A DNA stretch of 50,558 bases from Candidatus Peribacteraceae bacterium (lineage in GTDB: Bacteria; Patescibacteriota; Gracilibacteria; Peribacterales; Peribacteraceae). Below are positions 1-8,099 of the stretch, piece by piece (position 1 is the stretch's first letter; each line of letters begins with the position of its first letter). Both the position numbers and the translations under genes were made by a program. The notes below the pieces were generated by a model that saw nothing but the letters and a program-made list of their open reading frames with translations, did not search any database and was not told the DNA's origin. Location: assembly GCA_028718905.1 (NCBI GenBank), contig JAQUKV010000004.1:83523-134080 (forward strand). The letters run 5' to 3'.

Positions 1-575
1 AAATTGACTTCCTTCATCAGCCAGTCTTGCAGGAAGCCGGCGTCGATGGAGACGATGCGGTCGGGGAACTTGGCCACGAACGCCTTCAGCCACGCCACGA
101 TGAAGTTGTAGCGGTGGTTGAAGGTGACCCACAGCTTGGCGCCCGTCTGGTTCAAGACGCTGCGCACTTGGTGGATTTCGGGGATCTCCGCCACGGCCGG
201 CTTGTCGGTCATGATGTAGCGGATGCCTTTGGCGGCCGCCAGGCTGATTTGCCGGGCATGCAGGCTCGTCGGCGTGCAGATGTCCACGACTGGCGGCAGC
301 TTGAGGTCGCCTGCCTTGTTCATCATCACGAGACGATCGAGCAGCGCGCCGAAGTCCGCACTGACCATTTCCTGCGGAACACGCAGGTTCTGCGCTACGT
401 TGACGTGGAAATCAGTCTCGGGTTCCGTTGCGGCGCCACAGATCTGGAACGTGTTCGTCGCAAGCAGGTTCGGGCCGTGCGCGGTGAGTCCGATGAATCC
501 ACCGGGTCCGAGACCCGCAATGCATACATCCAGTTTTGGGGGGACGTCGCGACACGAGGGGGCGAAATGCAACAT
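1..575 (-). CDS. Gfo/Idh/MocA-family NAD(P)-dependent oxidoreductase, N-terminal part (runs off left edge)
   Basis: The minus strand reads open from an ATG at 575-573 to the window edge (191 codons, no stop). The start is backed by a purine-rich GAGAAGGA about 9 nt upstream. The N-terminal Rossmann fold shows the glycine-rich turn GLGPGGFIG near residues 21-29. Further on are DICTPTSLH and TDKPAV, the family's position for the EKP-type motif, then a VTFNHRYN segment. Members oxidise or reduce sugars, inositols or related alcohols with NAD(P); the substrate cannot be told from this half. Long plus-strand frames over the same bases are antisense shadows. Its promoter and the dyads at 781-839 may control it. 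Confident for family, not for substrate. Confidence 0.8.
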   Translation of the reverse strand, partial: MLHFAPSCRDVPPKLDVCIAGLGPGGFIGLTAHGPNLLATNTFQICGAATEPETDFHVNVAQNLRVPQEMVSADFGALLDRLVMMNKAGDLKLPPVVDICTPTSLHARQISLAAAKGIRYIMTDKPAVAEIPEIHQVRSVLNQTGAKLWVTFNHRYNFIVAWLKAFVAKFPDRIVSIDAGFLQDWLMKEVN

Positions 576-780
576 GGTTTGCGTTCCTTCTCACAAAAAC
601 ATTGGAATGGTTTCAAACACGCACAATCATTACTCAATGCAGACTCGAACCTGAGGGCCTTCTGCAGAGAGGTCCTCGGTTCACACGAAGCATTCTGCGG
701 CATGTTTTACTCCTTGCCGGAAACAGGTGAGGGGTTTGAATGGTAGGGTTTTTTCAATCGCAATGTTGTCAAAGACCGTT

Positions 781-804
781 CCAGCTTCGAAAAGTCGAGG
801 CTGG
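781..804. repeat. 10-bp inverted repeat (hairpin, loop AAAG)
   Basis: CCAGCTTCGA (781-790) pairs with TCGAGGCTGG (795-804) with a single G-T wobble. No T-tract follows on either strand, so it is more likely an operator or RNA structure than a terminator. Confidence 0.5.
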
Positions 805-819
805 CCGGGTATTGTCCGT

Positions 820-839
820 TTGACAATTTTACTTGTCAA
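820..839. promoter_or_regulatory. Perfect 7-bp dyad TTGACAA-N6-TTGTCAA, putative operator
   Basis: TTGACAA (820-826) and TTGTCAA (833-839) are perfect inverted copies separated by 6 bp. Each arm contains a -35-like TTGACA, one per strand, so a regulator bound here could control both divergent genes. No regulator gene is adjacent. Function is inferred. Confidence 0.4.
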
Positions 840-965
840 TTCTCGAAATGCTGGATCGTGAAGAAAATGCGCTGCCTCACCCCCCTTACCCCCCCTCCGA
901 TCCACACCGCTCGCTTCTCCCGGAGAGGGGGAGCTGCCTTTGGAAGTGATGAAACTATTTCCCGC

Positions 966-971
966 TACAAT
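966..971 (+). promoter_or_regulatory. -10-like TACAAT 6 nt before the rlmH GTG
   Basis: TACAAT at 966-971 ends 6 nt before GTG 978, which would put the transcript start at or next to the start codon. A weak TTGGAA (940-945) lies 20 bp upstream. There is no Shine-Dalgarno, consistent with a leaderless mRNA. Confidence 0.4.
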
Positions 972-977
972 CTATCA

Positions 978-1442
978 GTGCAGAAAGTTACCCTTCTCTG
1001 CGTCGGCTCACTCAAATTCCCGTGGGTGCGGCAGGGGTGCGAGGAATTCATCGGGCGCCTCCGTCATGCATTCACTCTCGATGTCATGGAAGTTTCCGCA
1101 AGCAAGCAGACCGATCCCGCGAAACAACAGGCAGAGGAATCAACTCGTCTGCTCGCCGCTCTTGAGAAACGCGAGGGAGAAGTGTGGGTCCTCGACGAAC
1201 GAGGCAAGGCGATGACATCCGTGGAGTTTTCGGTTGCGATCGGTAAGGCTCGCGATGCAGGTCTGTCCATTATTTTTGTGCTTGGCGGCGCGTATGGACT
1301 CACAGATGCCGTCCGCACGCGGGCGGATCGGATTCTCACACTTTCCGATATGACCTTCCCGCATGAGCTCTGTCGCCTCGTTTTTCTGGAGCAGCTCTAC
1401 CGCGCGTCCGAGATTCTCAAAGGGAGCGGGTACCATCACTGA
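978..1442 (+). CDS. rlmH: 23S rRNA (pseudouridine1915-N3) methyltransferase RlmH
   Basis: The 154-aa product is the usual RlmH size. RlmH is a SPOUT methyltransferase that uses S-adenosylmethionine to N3-methylate pseudouridine 1915 in helix 69 of 23S rRNA on 70S ribosomes. Visible hallmarks are the N-terminal strand KVTLLCVGSLK, the glycine-rich loop LGGAYGL (residues 102-108), SDMTFPHELCRL, and the conserved end ILKGSGYHH, where family members end in PYHH-like residues. The frame is open upstream to an ATG at 858, but that extension is low-complexity and unlike the family. I chose GTG 978, directly at the conserved first strand and just after a -10-like box. guaD follows 54 bp downstream. 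Confidence 0.95.
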   Translation: MQKVTLLCVGSLKFPWVRQGCEEFIGRLRHAFTLDVMEVSASKQTDPAKQQAEESTRLLAALEKREGEVWVLDERGKAMTSVEFSVAIGKARDAGLSIIFVLGGAYGLTDAVRTRADRILTLSDMTFPHELCRLVFLEQLYRASEILKGSGYHH

Positions 1443-1496
1443 TAGTCACCCAAGTGTATTGATTTCAGCTCTTCGGGGAGCTTCAATGCCCGTTCC

Positions 1497-1970
1497 ATGG
1501 AGCATGATCCGCATATCCGGCGTGCCATTGCCCTCGCGCAGCAGGGCATGGATGGAGGTCATGGCGGTCCTTTCGGAGCTGTTGTCGTCCGTCATGGTGC
1601 AGTGATCGGAGAAGGTCATAACTACGTGCTCTCACAGACGAATTCCACTCTGCACGGTGAGGTGACAGCCATGACGGAGGCTGAACGTTCGATCCGGTCC
1701 CCGTGGCTCACTGACTGTGATCTCTATACCTCCTGCGAACCGTGTCCCATGTGTCTCACTGCGGCACTCTGGGCACGCGTTTCGCGTATTTTCTATGCCG
1801 CCAATCGGCACGACGCCGCCGAGATCGGTTTTGATGATGCAGCTTTTTACGAGGAGCTGCGTATGGCCCCGCAGGGAAAGCTTCTCCAGGTGTTTGCTCT
1901 CTCGGAGGAGTATCGCCAGCAGGCGCGTGCAGTCATGCTCCAGTGGCCGGCGACACAGCAAACGTACTGA
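1497..1970 (+). CDS. guaD: Guanine deaminase (cytidine deaminase-fold, zinc-dependent)
   Basis: The 157-aa protein hydrolyses guanine to xanthine and ammonia in purine salvage, in the cytosol. The zinc site is clear: H53-G-E55 (His ligand and proton-shuttling Glu) and P-C83-P-M-C86. These have the spacing of the compact bacterial guanine deaminases rather than TadA. The C-terminal AAEIGFDDAAFYEEL closely follows the segment that swaps between subunits in the GuaD dimer, which argues against a tRNA adenosine deaminase. It lies 54 bp after rlmH, same strand, and converges with the P-type ATPase 38 bp away. No strong ribosome-binding site is seen. Confidence 0.85.
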   Translation: MEHDPHIRRAIALAQQGMDGGHGGPFGAVVVRHGAVIGEGHNYVLSQTNSTLHGEVTAMTEAERSIRSPWLTDCDLYTSCEPCPMCLTAALWARVSRIFYAANRHDAAEIGFDDAAFYEELRMAPQGKLLQVFALSEEYRQQARAVMLQWPATQQTY

Positions 1971-2008
1971 GAGCCAGCTTCTCCTGCAGTGCGATACCCT
2001 GCGAAAAT

Positions 2009-4726
2009 TTACGTATGCATGCCGAAGGGGCCGCGTCGGATCATCCATTTGCCGATTTCCAGAACGGGGATGACCGATGCTGCAAGAGCGAGGATGATGA
2101 TCCAATCCTGTGCCGTCACCGCAAAGGTGCCGAAAGGGTGTTGCAACACGGGCCAGTACACGGTGGCGATCAGCAGCAGGATTTCGGAGAAGATGGCGAT
2201 ATTCAGCCAGCGGTTTGCGAAGGGTCTGCGGAGGACGGAATGACGGTCGGACCGGAAATTGTAGGCCTTGAAGAACTGAATGAGTACAAGCGAGAGGAAG
2301 GTCATCGTCATCGCCTCCGCTGTGCTACGGCCGGAGGAAAATGCCCAGAAGAAGAGCCCGAGGTTCACGGCTGCAGACCAGATGCCTCCCAGCAGCATCA
2401 GAAAGACGACCGGGCGGTTGAAGATCGTGCCTTTGGGGTTCCGTGGCGGACGGCGCATGAGATCGCGTTCAGGCGGATCGACGGCGAGCGCGAGAGCCGG
2501 GAGTCCGTCCGTGACCAGATTGACGTACAGAATCTGCACGGCGCTCAAGGGCAGCGTCGTTCCGAGTACGCTTGCTCCGACCATCAGAAAGAGTTCCCCG
2601 ATGTTGGAGGAGAGCAGGTACATCAGATATTTCTTGATGTTGCCGAAAATAGCGCGTCCCTCCTCGACGGCGGCAACGATGGAGGCAAAGTTGTCGTCGG
2701 TGAGCATCATGTCCGCCGCTTCGCGGCTGACGTCCGTCCCCGAGATGCCCATGGCGATGCCGACATCCGCTTTTTTGAGAGCAGGAGCGTCATTGACGCC
2801 GTCGCCCGTCATCGCCACAATGCGGCCGTGGTGCTGCAGTGCGGTGACCACCCGCAGTTTGTGCGCCGGCGACACGCGCGCGAAGACGTCGATTTTTCCG
2901 ATGATGGATGCGAGCTCCGTGTCACTCATGACATCCAGCTCATTGCCGGTGAGCACGCGGTTGCCGCGCAGAATCCCAAGTTCCTTCGCCACTGCCTGTG
3001 CCGTGATGGGGTGATCGCCCGTGATCATCACGACGCGGATGCCGGCCTCTTCACAGCGGTGCACGGCGGACTGCGCCTCCGGTCGCGGGGGATCAATCAT
3101 GCCCACGAGCCCCAAGAAGGTCATGCCGTGCGCCGTGGCGCCGATGTCATCCGTTTCCCTCACGGCGACGGCGATGAGCCGGAGCGCATCGTCGGCCATG
3201 GCTCTTGCGGTGTCGAGCACCCGGGCTTTCTCTTCGAGCGAGAATGCGACAGTCCCTTGGGACGTGCGGATCATCGTGCAGGCTTCCACAATCACCTCGG
3301 GCGCACCTTTCGCGAAGGCCATTGCTCCTTGCGGCGTCTGGTGCAGGGTCACCATGCGCTTCGATTCTGAGGTGAAGGGGACTTCCGCCGTACGCGGATT
3401 CCGTTCGTCTTCCTGATCTTTCTGCACGCCTGCCTTGGCGGCGGCGACCACGAGGGCGCCTTCGGTGGGATCGCCTTTGATCTCCCATACGCCACCCTCT
3501 CCGCGCACGAGGCGCGTATCCGATGCGAGCACGGCGGCGCGTAGGAGCTCGCACAGGGCGGCCGGAGGAGTGATGTGGATGCCGTTCTGGCGGAACTCGC
3601 CCTGCGGATTGTAACCGCTGCCCGTTACGTCGTACGTTTCACCGGCGGCCAGGATGCGGCGCACGGTCATCTCATCTTTCGTCAGCGTTCCGGTTTTGTC
3701 GGTGCAGATCACAGAGGTGCTGCCCAGCGTTTCGACGGCAGGCAGGTGACGGATGAGCGCGTGCCGCTTGACCATGCGCTGAACGCCGATGGCGAGCGAA
3801 ATCGTCACGACGGCCGGGAGCGCCTCCGGCACCACCGCAACGGCCAGTGCCACGCCGAAGATCACCATGTCGAGGACGGGCTGTCCGCGCACGATCCCCG
3901 CCATTGCGACCAGCGCCACGATCAGTCCGGCCCACTGCGCAAGCCGCTTTCCCGCTTCGTCCAGATTGCGCTGCAGCGGCGTAGCACCTTCCTTCACTGT
4001 CTCCAGCATCTGGGCGATCTTGCCGAACTCGGTCTGCATGCCGGTTGCGGTGACCACCATTGTTCCGCGCCCGTACGTGATGGCCGTGCCGGCAAAGAGC
4101 ATGTTGTGGCGGTCCCCGATGGGAGGCTTTTCGCTGAGCATGGGTTCGCTTCCTTTGGCCACGGGGACGGATTCGCCTGTCAGTGACGCTTCATCCGCGT
4201 GCAGATTGACCGATTTCATCACGCGTCCGTCCGCCGGGATGCGGTTACCCGCGATGAGGGATATCACGTCACCCGGCACAATGTCTTTCGCAGGAATATC
4301 TTTTTCCTCCCCGCCCCTGAGCACCGTGGCGAGCGGGGCGGCCATTTTGCGCAGGGCATCAATGGCGCGCTCCGCCCTATATTCCTGCACGAATCCGAGC
4401 AGCACCGCGAAGACGACGATGATGCCGATGGTGATGGCTTCGATTTCGTGCCCCAGAATCGCCGAGAGCACGATGGCGATGAGAAGAATGATGATCAGCA
4501 CGTTCTTCAGTTGTCCGAAAAGGAGCTTCCACGGCGAAATGCCATCCGTTTTCCTGAGCTCATTGACTCCGTATGCCTTGAGCCGCCGCGCCGCTTCTGC
4601 GACGCCCAATCCGCTCTGCGCAGGCGTGTGCAGCGCCTCCAGCGTCTCCTCCACCGTCATGGTATGCCATGTGGTCTGTGCAAACGGATCCGGTGAGGGC
4701 GGAAGCTTCTCCGGCTGACTGTTCAT
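2009..4726 (-). CDS. P-type (P2A) calcium-transporting ATPase
   Basis: The 905-aa protein has the complete layout of a P2 cation pump. In order: N-terminal cation-ATPase domain (WHTMTVEETLEAL, residues 20-32), actuator TGES (183-186), PEALP in M4 (300-304), phosphorylated Asp in DKTGTLT (D343), a KGAPE nucleotide-binding stretch near 474, and hinge TGDGVNDAP (641-649). The M5/M6 segments NIGELF and NLVTDGLPALAL carry the Asn, Glu, Thr and Asp that bind Ca2+ in SERCA-type pumps. It most likely exports Ca2+ (or Mn2+) across the plasma membrane. An ATG at 4792 would add 22 residues and touch the SDR stop. I prefer ATG 4726, where the family-like sequence begins. It is probably co-transcribed with the upstream SDR gene. 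Confidence 0.93.
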   Translation of the reverse strand: MNSQPEKLPPSPDPFAQTTWHTMTVEETLEALHTPAQSGLGVAEAARRLKAYGVNELRKTDGISPWKLLFGQLKNVLIIILLIAIVLSAILGHEIEAITIGIIVVFAVLLGFVQEYRAERAIDALRKMAAPLATVLRGGEEKDIPAKDIVPGDVISLIAGNRIPADGRVMKSVNLHADEASLTGESVPVAKGSEPMLSEKPPIGDRHNMLFAGTAITYGRGTMVVTATGMQTEFGKIAQMLETVKEGATPLQRNLDEAGKRLAQWAGLIVALVAMAGIVRGQPVLDMVIFGVALAVAVVPEALPAVVTISLAIGVQRMVKRHALIRHLPAVETLGSTSVICTDKTGTLTKDEMTVRRILAAGETYDVTGSGYNPQGEFRQNGIHITPPAALCELLRAAVLASDTRLVRGEGGVWEIKGDPTEGALVVAAAKAGVQKDQEDERNPRTAEVPFTSESKRMVTLHQTPQGAMAFAKGAPEVIVEACTMIRTSQGTVAFSLEEKARVLDTARAMADDALRLIAVAVRETDDIGATAHGMTFLGLVGMIDPPRPEAQSAVHRCEEAGIRVVMITGDHPITAQAVAKELGILRGNRVLTGNELDVMSDTELASIIGKIDVFARVSPAHKLRVVTALQHHGRIVAMTGDGVNDAPALKKADVGIAMGISGTDVSREAADMMLTDDNFASIVAAVEEGRAIFGNIKKYLMYLLSSNIGELFLMVGASVLGTTLPLSAVQILYVNLVTDGLPALALAVDPPERDLMRRPPRNPKGTIFNRPVVFLMLLGGIWSAAVNLGLFFWAFSSGRSTAEAMTMTFLSLVLIQFFKAYNFRSDRHSVLRRPFANRWLNIAIFSEILLLIATVYWPVLQHPFGTFAVTAQDWIIILALAASVIPVLEIGKWMIRRGPFGMHT

Positions 4727-4792
4727 GGACTCTATTCTCGCGGAAGTTTCAGGACAGGCAAGACGAAGCAGAGTCCGGACAGCAGACCTCAT

Positions 4793-5554
4793 TCACGCCG
4801 CCAGATAGCCGCCGTCCACGAAGAGTGTTGCACCGGTCACGTAGCTTGCTTCATCGGATGCGAGGAACACCACGGCCGCCGCGATCTCTTCGGGTTTGCC
4901 CATCCGCTTCATCGGCACGCGGTCGGTGATGGCTTTCATCGACGCGGGATCATCCTTGATCATACCGACCATGGGCGTGTCGATCGCTCCCGGGCCGATG
5001 GCGTTCACGGTGATGCCCAGCGGACCCCATTCCAGAGCCATCGTTTCGGTCATGCCGATGATTCCTCCCTTGGTTGCGCTGTAGTGGGCCGAACCCATGA
5101 AGCCCACGCCCACCTGCCCGCAGGCGATGGAGGCGATGTTGATGATGCGACCGTATTTTTTCTTTGCCATTTCCTTTGCGGCGCGCTGTGCGCAGAGGAA
5201 ATATCCCTTCAGGTTCACATCGATCGTTTGCTGCCACTCTTCCTCCGTCAGGTCCAAGGCCGGCTTGGGGCGGAAGATGCCGGCGTTGTTCACGAGGATG
5301 TCGAGTTTCTTGAATTGTTTGATCACGGCGTCGAACACCGCATCGATCTGCTTTCTGTCCGTCACGTTGAGGGCGAAGGCCGCCGCCTTGCCGCCGGTTT
5401 TTTCAATTTCTTTCACCACGGCTTCACATGCTTTGAGGTCGATGTCTGTCACGATCACCGTCGCACCCTGCAGAGCCAGTAAGAGAGCGTCGGCTTTGCC
5501 CATGCCGCGCATCGCGCCGGTGACGAGGGCCACTTTGCCTGTGAGGTCGAACAT
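4793..5554 (-). CDS. SDR-family NAD(P)-dependent oxidoreductase (classical, FabG/BDH-like)
   Basis: The 253-aa protein has all classical short-chain dehydrogenase signatures: cofactor loop VTGAMRGMG (residues 11-19), a D37/D39 acidic patch after beta-2 suggesting NAD+ preference, NNAG (89-92), catalytic S142, Y158 and K162 (YSATK), and a C-terminal FVDGGYLAA typical of the family. Substrate is unclear; 3-oxoacyl-ACP reductases and hydroxybutyrate or sugar-alcohol dehydrogenases look alike. The frame is open upstream to 5764, but that extension translates an intergenic hairpin region, so ATG 5554 is used. The ATPase gene follows 66 bp downstream on the same strand. Confidence 0.9.
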   Translation of the reverse strand: MFDLTGKVALVTGAMRGMGKADALLLALQGATVIVTDIDLKACEAVVKEIEKTGGKAAAFALNVTDRKQIDAVFDAVIKQFKKLDILVNNAGIFRPKPALDLTEEEWQQTIDVNLKGYFLCAQRAAKEMAKKKYGRIINIASIACGQVGVGFMGSAHYSATKGGIIGMTETMALEWGPLGITVNAIGPGAIDTPMVGMIKDDPASMKAITDRVPMKRMGKPEEIAAAVVFLASDEASYVTGATLFVDGGYLAA

Positions 5555-5622
5555 CGAAGGGAGGGGAAGGAACGGCAGGGAGTATAGAGGTCTTTGCTGG
5601 AGTGCTGAAGGAGAAGAATATT

Positions 5623-5646
5623 CCACCTTTGTCGCAACAAAGGTGG
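5623..5646. repeat. Perfect 10-bp inverted repeat, 4-nt loop
   Basis: CCACCTTTGT (5623-5632) pairs exactly with ACAAAGGTGG (5637-5646) around loop CGCA. It lies 69 bp upstream of the SDR start and 230 bp upstream of the synthetase gene. There is no adjacent T-run, so it is probably an operator or a 5'-UTR hairpin. Confidence 0.55.
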
Positions 5647-5863
5647 AGCCAAAATGCCGGCGCGCCAACGCCTCTCCGCCCGGCCCTGTACCTCCTCGCC
5701 GGAGCCTCCAAGGATTCGGCTCCGCCTCGTCGGTGTGCATCACACTCGCAGCGATGCAGGGCATTCCCCTTCACCCCCCGTGTCGCGCCCCTTCCACGTG
5801 TACTGATTTGTGTGTGTTGTTTTGTACATATTTCTCAAGATGGAATGAAGAAAAGAAGACGTC

Positions 5864-5869
5864 TACAAT
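5864..5869 (+). promoter_or_regulatory. -10-like TACAAT 7 nt before ATG 5877
   Basis: TACAAT at 5864-5869 overlaps an alternative ATG at 5868 and ends 7 nt before ATG 5877. This suggests a leaderless transcript beginning at the conserved protein start. Confidence 0.35.
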
Positions 5870-5876
5870 GTGGACA

Positions 5877-7961
5877 ATGTCCCTTCTGAATCCCAAGTCG
5901 GTCGCGGTGATCGGCGCCTCCGCCGATGAGCACAAGGTCGGGCATTTGATTTTGAACAATCTTCTCACGCAGGGGTACAGGGGAAAGGTGTTCGCCGTGA
6001 ATCCGAAGGGCGGGACGATTCTCGATCTTACGGTCTTTGCCTCGGTCAGTGACATTCCGGATCCGGTGGATGTCGCCATCATCGCCACGCCGGCAGCCAC
6101 AACGCCTGCGCTCGCGGACGAGTGCGGCAAAAATGGCGTGAATACGCTCGTGGTCATCAGTTCCGGATTCCGCGAAATCGGCGTCGATGGACGGAGTATC
6201 GAAGAGAAGCTCAAGCGTGTTGTGGAGCGCCATTCCATGCACCTCATCGGCCCCAATTCACTCGGGTACATGCGGCCATCCATCGGGCTCAACGCCTCCT
6301 TCGCCAGCCGGCTGCCGCGGGCGGGATCCGTGGCGCTCATCAGCCAGTCGGGCGCGCTCGGCGACGCCTTCATCGACCGCTCCGCTTCAATCGGACTCAC
6401 GCTGTCGCTCTTTGTGAGTTTGGGCAACAAAGTGACGATGGATGAATGCGATTTTCTGGAGCTCTGCGAGCAGGATCCGGAGACCAAGGTGATCGGGCTC
6501 TACCTCGAAGGCATCGTGGACGGGCCGCGGTTTCTCTCGCTTACGGAGCGCATCGGGCGCACCAAGCCGGTCATCCTCCTCAAGGGCGGTATCACGGAGA
6601 AGGGGAGGGTGGCGGCTTCGTCCCACACCGGCGCGCTGGCGGGGACCGATGCCGCGGTCGAGGCCATCTGTGAACAGGCAGGCATCCTGCGCGCGCGGTC
6701 CACGCGACAATTCCTCGACCTATTGCGCACCATCTCACAGCAACCTCCGCTTCTCTCCGATCGTATTGCCATCATCACGAATGCCGGCGGCCCCGGCGTG
6801 CTGGCCACGGATGCTGCGGAGCGGGAGGGATTCGTCGTCCCCGCGCTCTCACCCGAACATGCATCTGCACTGGAGCAGCAGCTGCCCCCTTCAGCAAGCG
6901 TGCAGAATCCCATTGATGTCCTCGGTGATGCACTAGCCGATCGCTACGAGTACGCGCTCAACACCGCGGCGCAGGATCAGAGCATTGATGGGGCGCTGGT
7001 GATCCTCACGCCGCAGATCATGACGCCGGCCAAGGAGGTGGCAGAATCGGTTGTCCGAGTGAAGCGACGCTACCCGCTGTTCCCGGTCATCGGGTGTTTC
7101 ATGGGCGGGGAGGGCGTACGCGAGGCCATTGCGGTTCTGCATGCGCACGGCATTCCCAATTTTTCCTGCCCCGAATCCGCCATGCACGTTTTCTCTTCCC
7201 TGCGGCCTTTCAAGCGACGGAGGCACAAAGAGCGGAAGATCACCGTGAACACGAAGCGCGCGGCGAAAGCCGGGCGCATCGTTGCCAGGTCCGGCGGTCT
7301 CCTCAACGAGAAGCAGACCCAAGAGCTGCTGTCGCTTTACGCTATTCCTCTGCCGCAGGGCCGGGTGGCCAAGACGGCCGAGGCAGCCGTGCAGATCGCA
7401 CGGGAAATCGGCTATCCCGTGGCGGCGAAAGTGAGTTCCAAAGACATTCTGCACAAGACGGATGTGGGCGGCGTGATCGTCCATCTCGCCACGGATGCAC
7501 AGGTGCGCGCGGCATTCGCCAAAATCACGAAGAGCGTGAAATCCAAGGCGCCCAAGGCACGGGTGGCCGGCGTGCTCATCCAGCGGAGTCTGCCGCCCGG
7601 CAATGAGTTCATCGTGGGGGCGCTCAAGGACGAGACGGCGGGCCATCTGGTCATGGCCGGGCTTGGGGGAATCTATACCGAGCTCTTCAAAGACACGTCC
7701 TTCCGTGTTGCGCCCGTCTCGGTCGAACAGGCGTATCGCATGCTCACAACGCTCAAGAGCTGGAAGCTCCTGCTGGGTCTTCGCGGAACGCCGCAGCTCG
7801 CGATCGACGCCATTGCGGAGCTTGTTTCCACCGTGTCGCGGCTTACGATTGAATGTCCGCAGATTCGCGAGATCGATTTGAACCCCGTACTGCTTACGGC
7901 GAAAGATCTCACGATTCTCGATGCGAAGGTGGTGGTGGGGAAACAGGGGGAAAGCCGCTGA
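5877..7961 (+). CDS. ADP-forming acetyl/acyl-CoA synthetase, fused alpha-beta type
   Basis: The 694-aa enzyme interconverts acyl-CoA + ADP + Pi with free acid + CoA + ATP, giving substrate-level ATP in fermenters. The N-terminal CoA-binding Rossmann domain shows VAVIGAS (residues 9-15). The succinyl-CoA-ligase-like flavodoxin domain has IGPNSLG (124-130) and ISQSGALG (155-162). The phosphorylated His is H250 in SSHTGALAG. From about residue 470 an ATP-grasp domain follows (KVSSKDILHKTDVGGV; GLGGIYTELF). The fused order matches the single-chain form; archaeal ACD enzymes are often two subunits. ATG 5868 is possible and has a GAAAAGAAG upstream. I chose 5877 because the family begins SLLNPKSVAVIG and a -10-like box sits 7 nt before it. 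It ends 63 bp before tRNA-Glu. Confidence 0.9.
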   Translation: MSLLNPKSVAVIGASADEHKVGHLILNNLLTQGYRGKVFAVNPKGGTILDLTVFASVSDIPDPVDVAIIATPAATTPALADECGKNGVNTLVVISSGFREIGVDGRSIEEKLKRVVERHSMHLIGPNSLGYMRPSIGLNASFASRLPRAGSVALISQSGALGDAFIDRSASIGLTLSLFVSLGNKVTMDECDFLELCEQDPETKVIGLYLEGIVDGPRFLSLTERIGRTKPVILLKGGITEKGRVAASSHTGALAGTDAAVEAICEQAGILRARSTRQFLDLLRTISQQPPLLSDRIAIITNAGGPGVLATDAAEREGFVVPALSPEHASALEQQLPPSASVQNPIDVLGDALADRYEYALNTAAQDQSIDGALVILTPQIMTPAKEVAESVVRVKRRYPLFPVIGCFMGGEGVREAIAVLHAHGIPNFSCPESAMHVFSSLRPFKRRRHKERKITVNTKRAAKAGRIVARSGGLLNEKQTQELLSLYAIPLPQGRVAKTAEAAVQIAREIGYPVAAKVSSKDILHKTDVGGVIVHLATDAQVRAAFAKITKSVKSKAPKARVAGVLIQRSLPPGNEFIVGALKDETAGHLVMAGLGGIYTELFKDTSFRVAPVSVEQAYRMLTTLKSWKLLLGLRGTPQLAIDAIAELVSTVSRLTIECPQIREIDLNPVLLTAKDLTILDAKVVVGKQGESR

Positions 7962-7966
7962 TTCCT

Positions 7967-7996
7967 TTGCGTAAGAGTCGTATGGCCTCGTATACT
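7967..7996 (+). promoter_or_regulatory. Promoter of tRNA-Glu
   Basis: TTGCGT (7967-7972) and TATACT (7991-7996) are 18 bp apart and lie 28 bp before the first tRNA base. Confidence 0.5.
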
Positions 7997-8024
7997 GTGC
8001 CTGCGTTTTTCCGTTCGTTCTTGC

Positions 8025-8099
8025 GGCCCTATCGTCTAACGGTTAGGACACTTGGTTCTCATCCAGGAAATCGGGGTTCGATTCCCCGTGGGGCTGCCA
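8025..8099 (+). tRNA. tRNA-Glu (anticodon CTC), CCA encoded
   Basis: A full cloverleaf can be drawn. The acceptor is GGCCCTA/TGGGGCT with G-U pairs. The D-arm carries GTCTAACGGTTAGGAC. The anticodon stem CTTGG/CCAGG encloses loop TTCTCAT, so the anticodon is CTC (reads GAG). The T-arm is CGGGG-TTCGATT-CCCCG, then discriminator G and encoded CCA (8097-8099). The gene's last bases are the left border of the integrated element. A recombinase gene on the opposite strand ends inside the tRNA, at 8043. Confidence 0.95.

Larger units (their letters stand above)
576..977. other. 402-bp divergent intergenic region between oxidoreductase and rlmH
   Basis: No convincing gene is seen. The region holds a 10-bp hairpin (781-804), a perfect TTGACAA/TTGTCAA dyad (820-839) and a C-rich run near 876-898. 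The two flanking genes diverge from it, so both promoters should lie here. Confidence 0.5.
5555..5876. other. 322-bp divergent intergenic region
   Basis: Both flanking genes start here. The region contains the perfect hairpin at 5623-5646 and a -10-like TACAAT near the acyl-CoA synthetase start. No gene is supported inside it. Confidence 0.45.

Noticed and set aside
27..746. 239-codon plus-strand frame at the left edge
   Set aside because: It is antisense to the Gfo/Idh/MocA gene, whose translation makes sense. The plus frame has no motif or ribosome-binding site.
858..977. Extension of RlmH to ATG 858
   Set aside because: The extra 40 residues are low-complexity, unlike the family, and the -10-like box would be inside the gene.
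1943..3370. 475-codon plus-strand frame opposite the P-type ATPase
   Set aside because: It is antisense to a gene with all P-type motifs. The translation is rich in His, Arg and Asp with no recognisable fold, as expected of a shadow frame in GC-rich DNA.
5097..5876. Extension of the acyl-CoA synthetase to 5097
   Set aside because: It runs antisense through the SDR gene and through the perfect hairpin at 5623-5646. The conserved protein begins at 5877.
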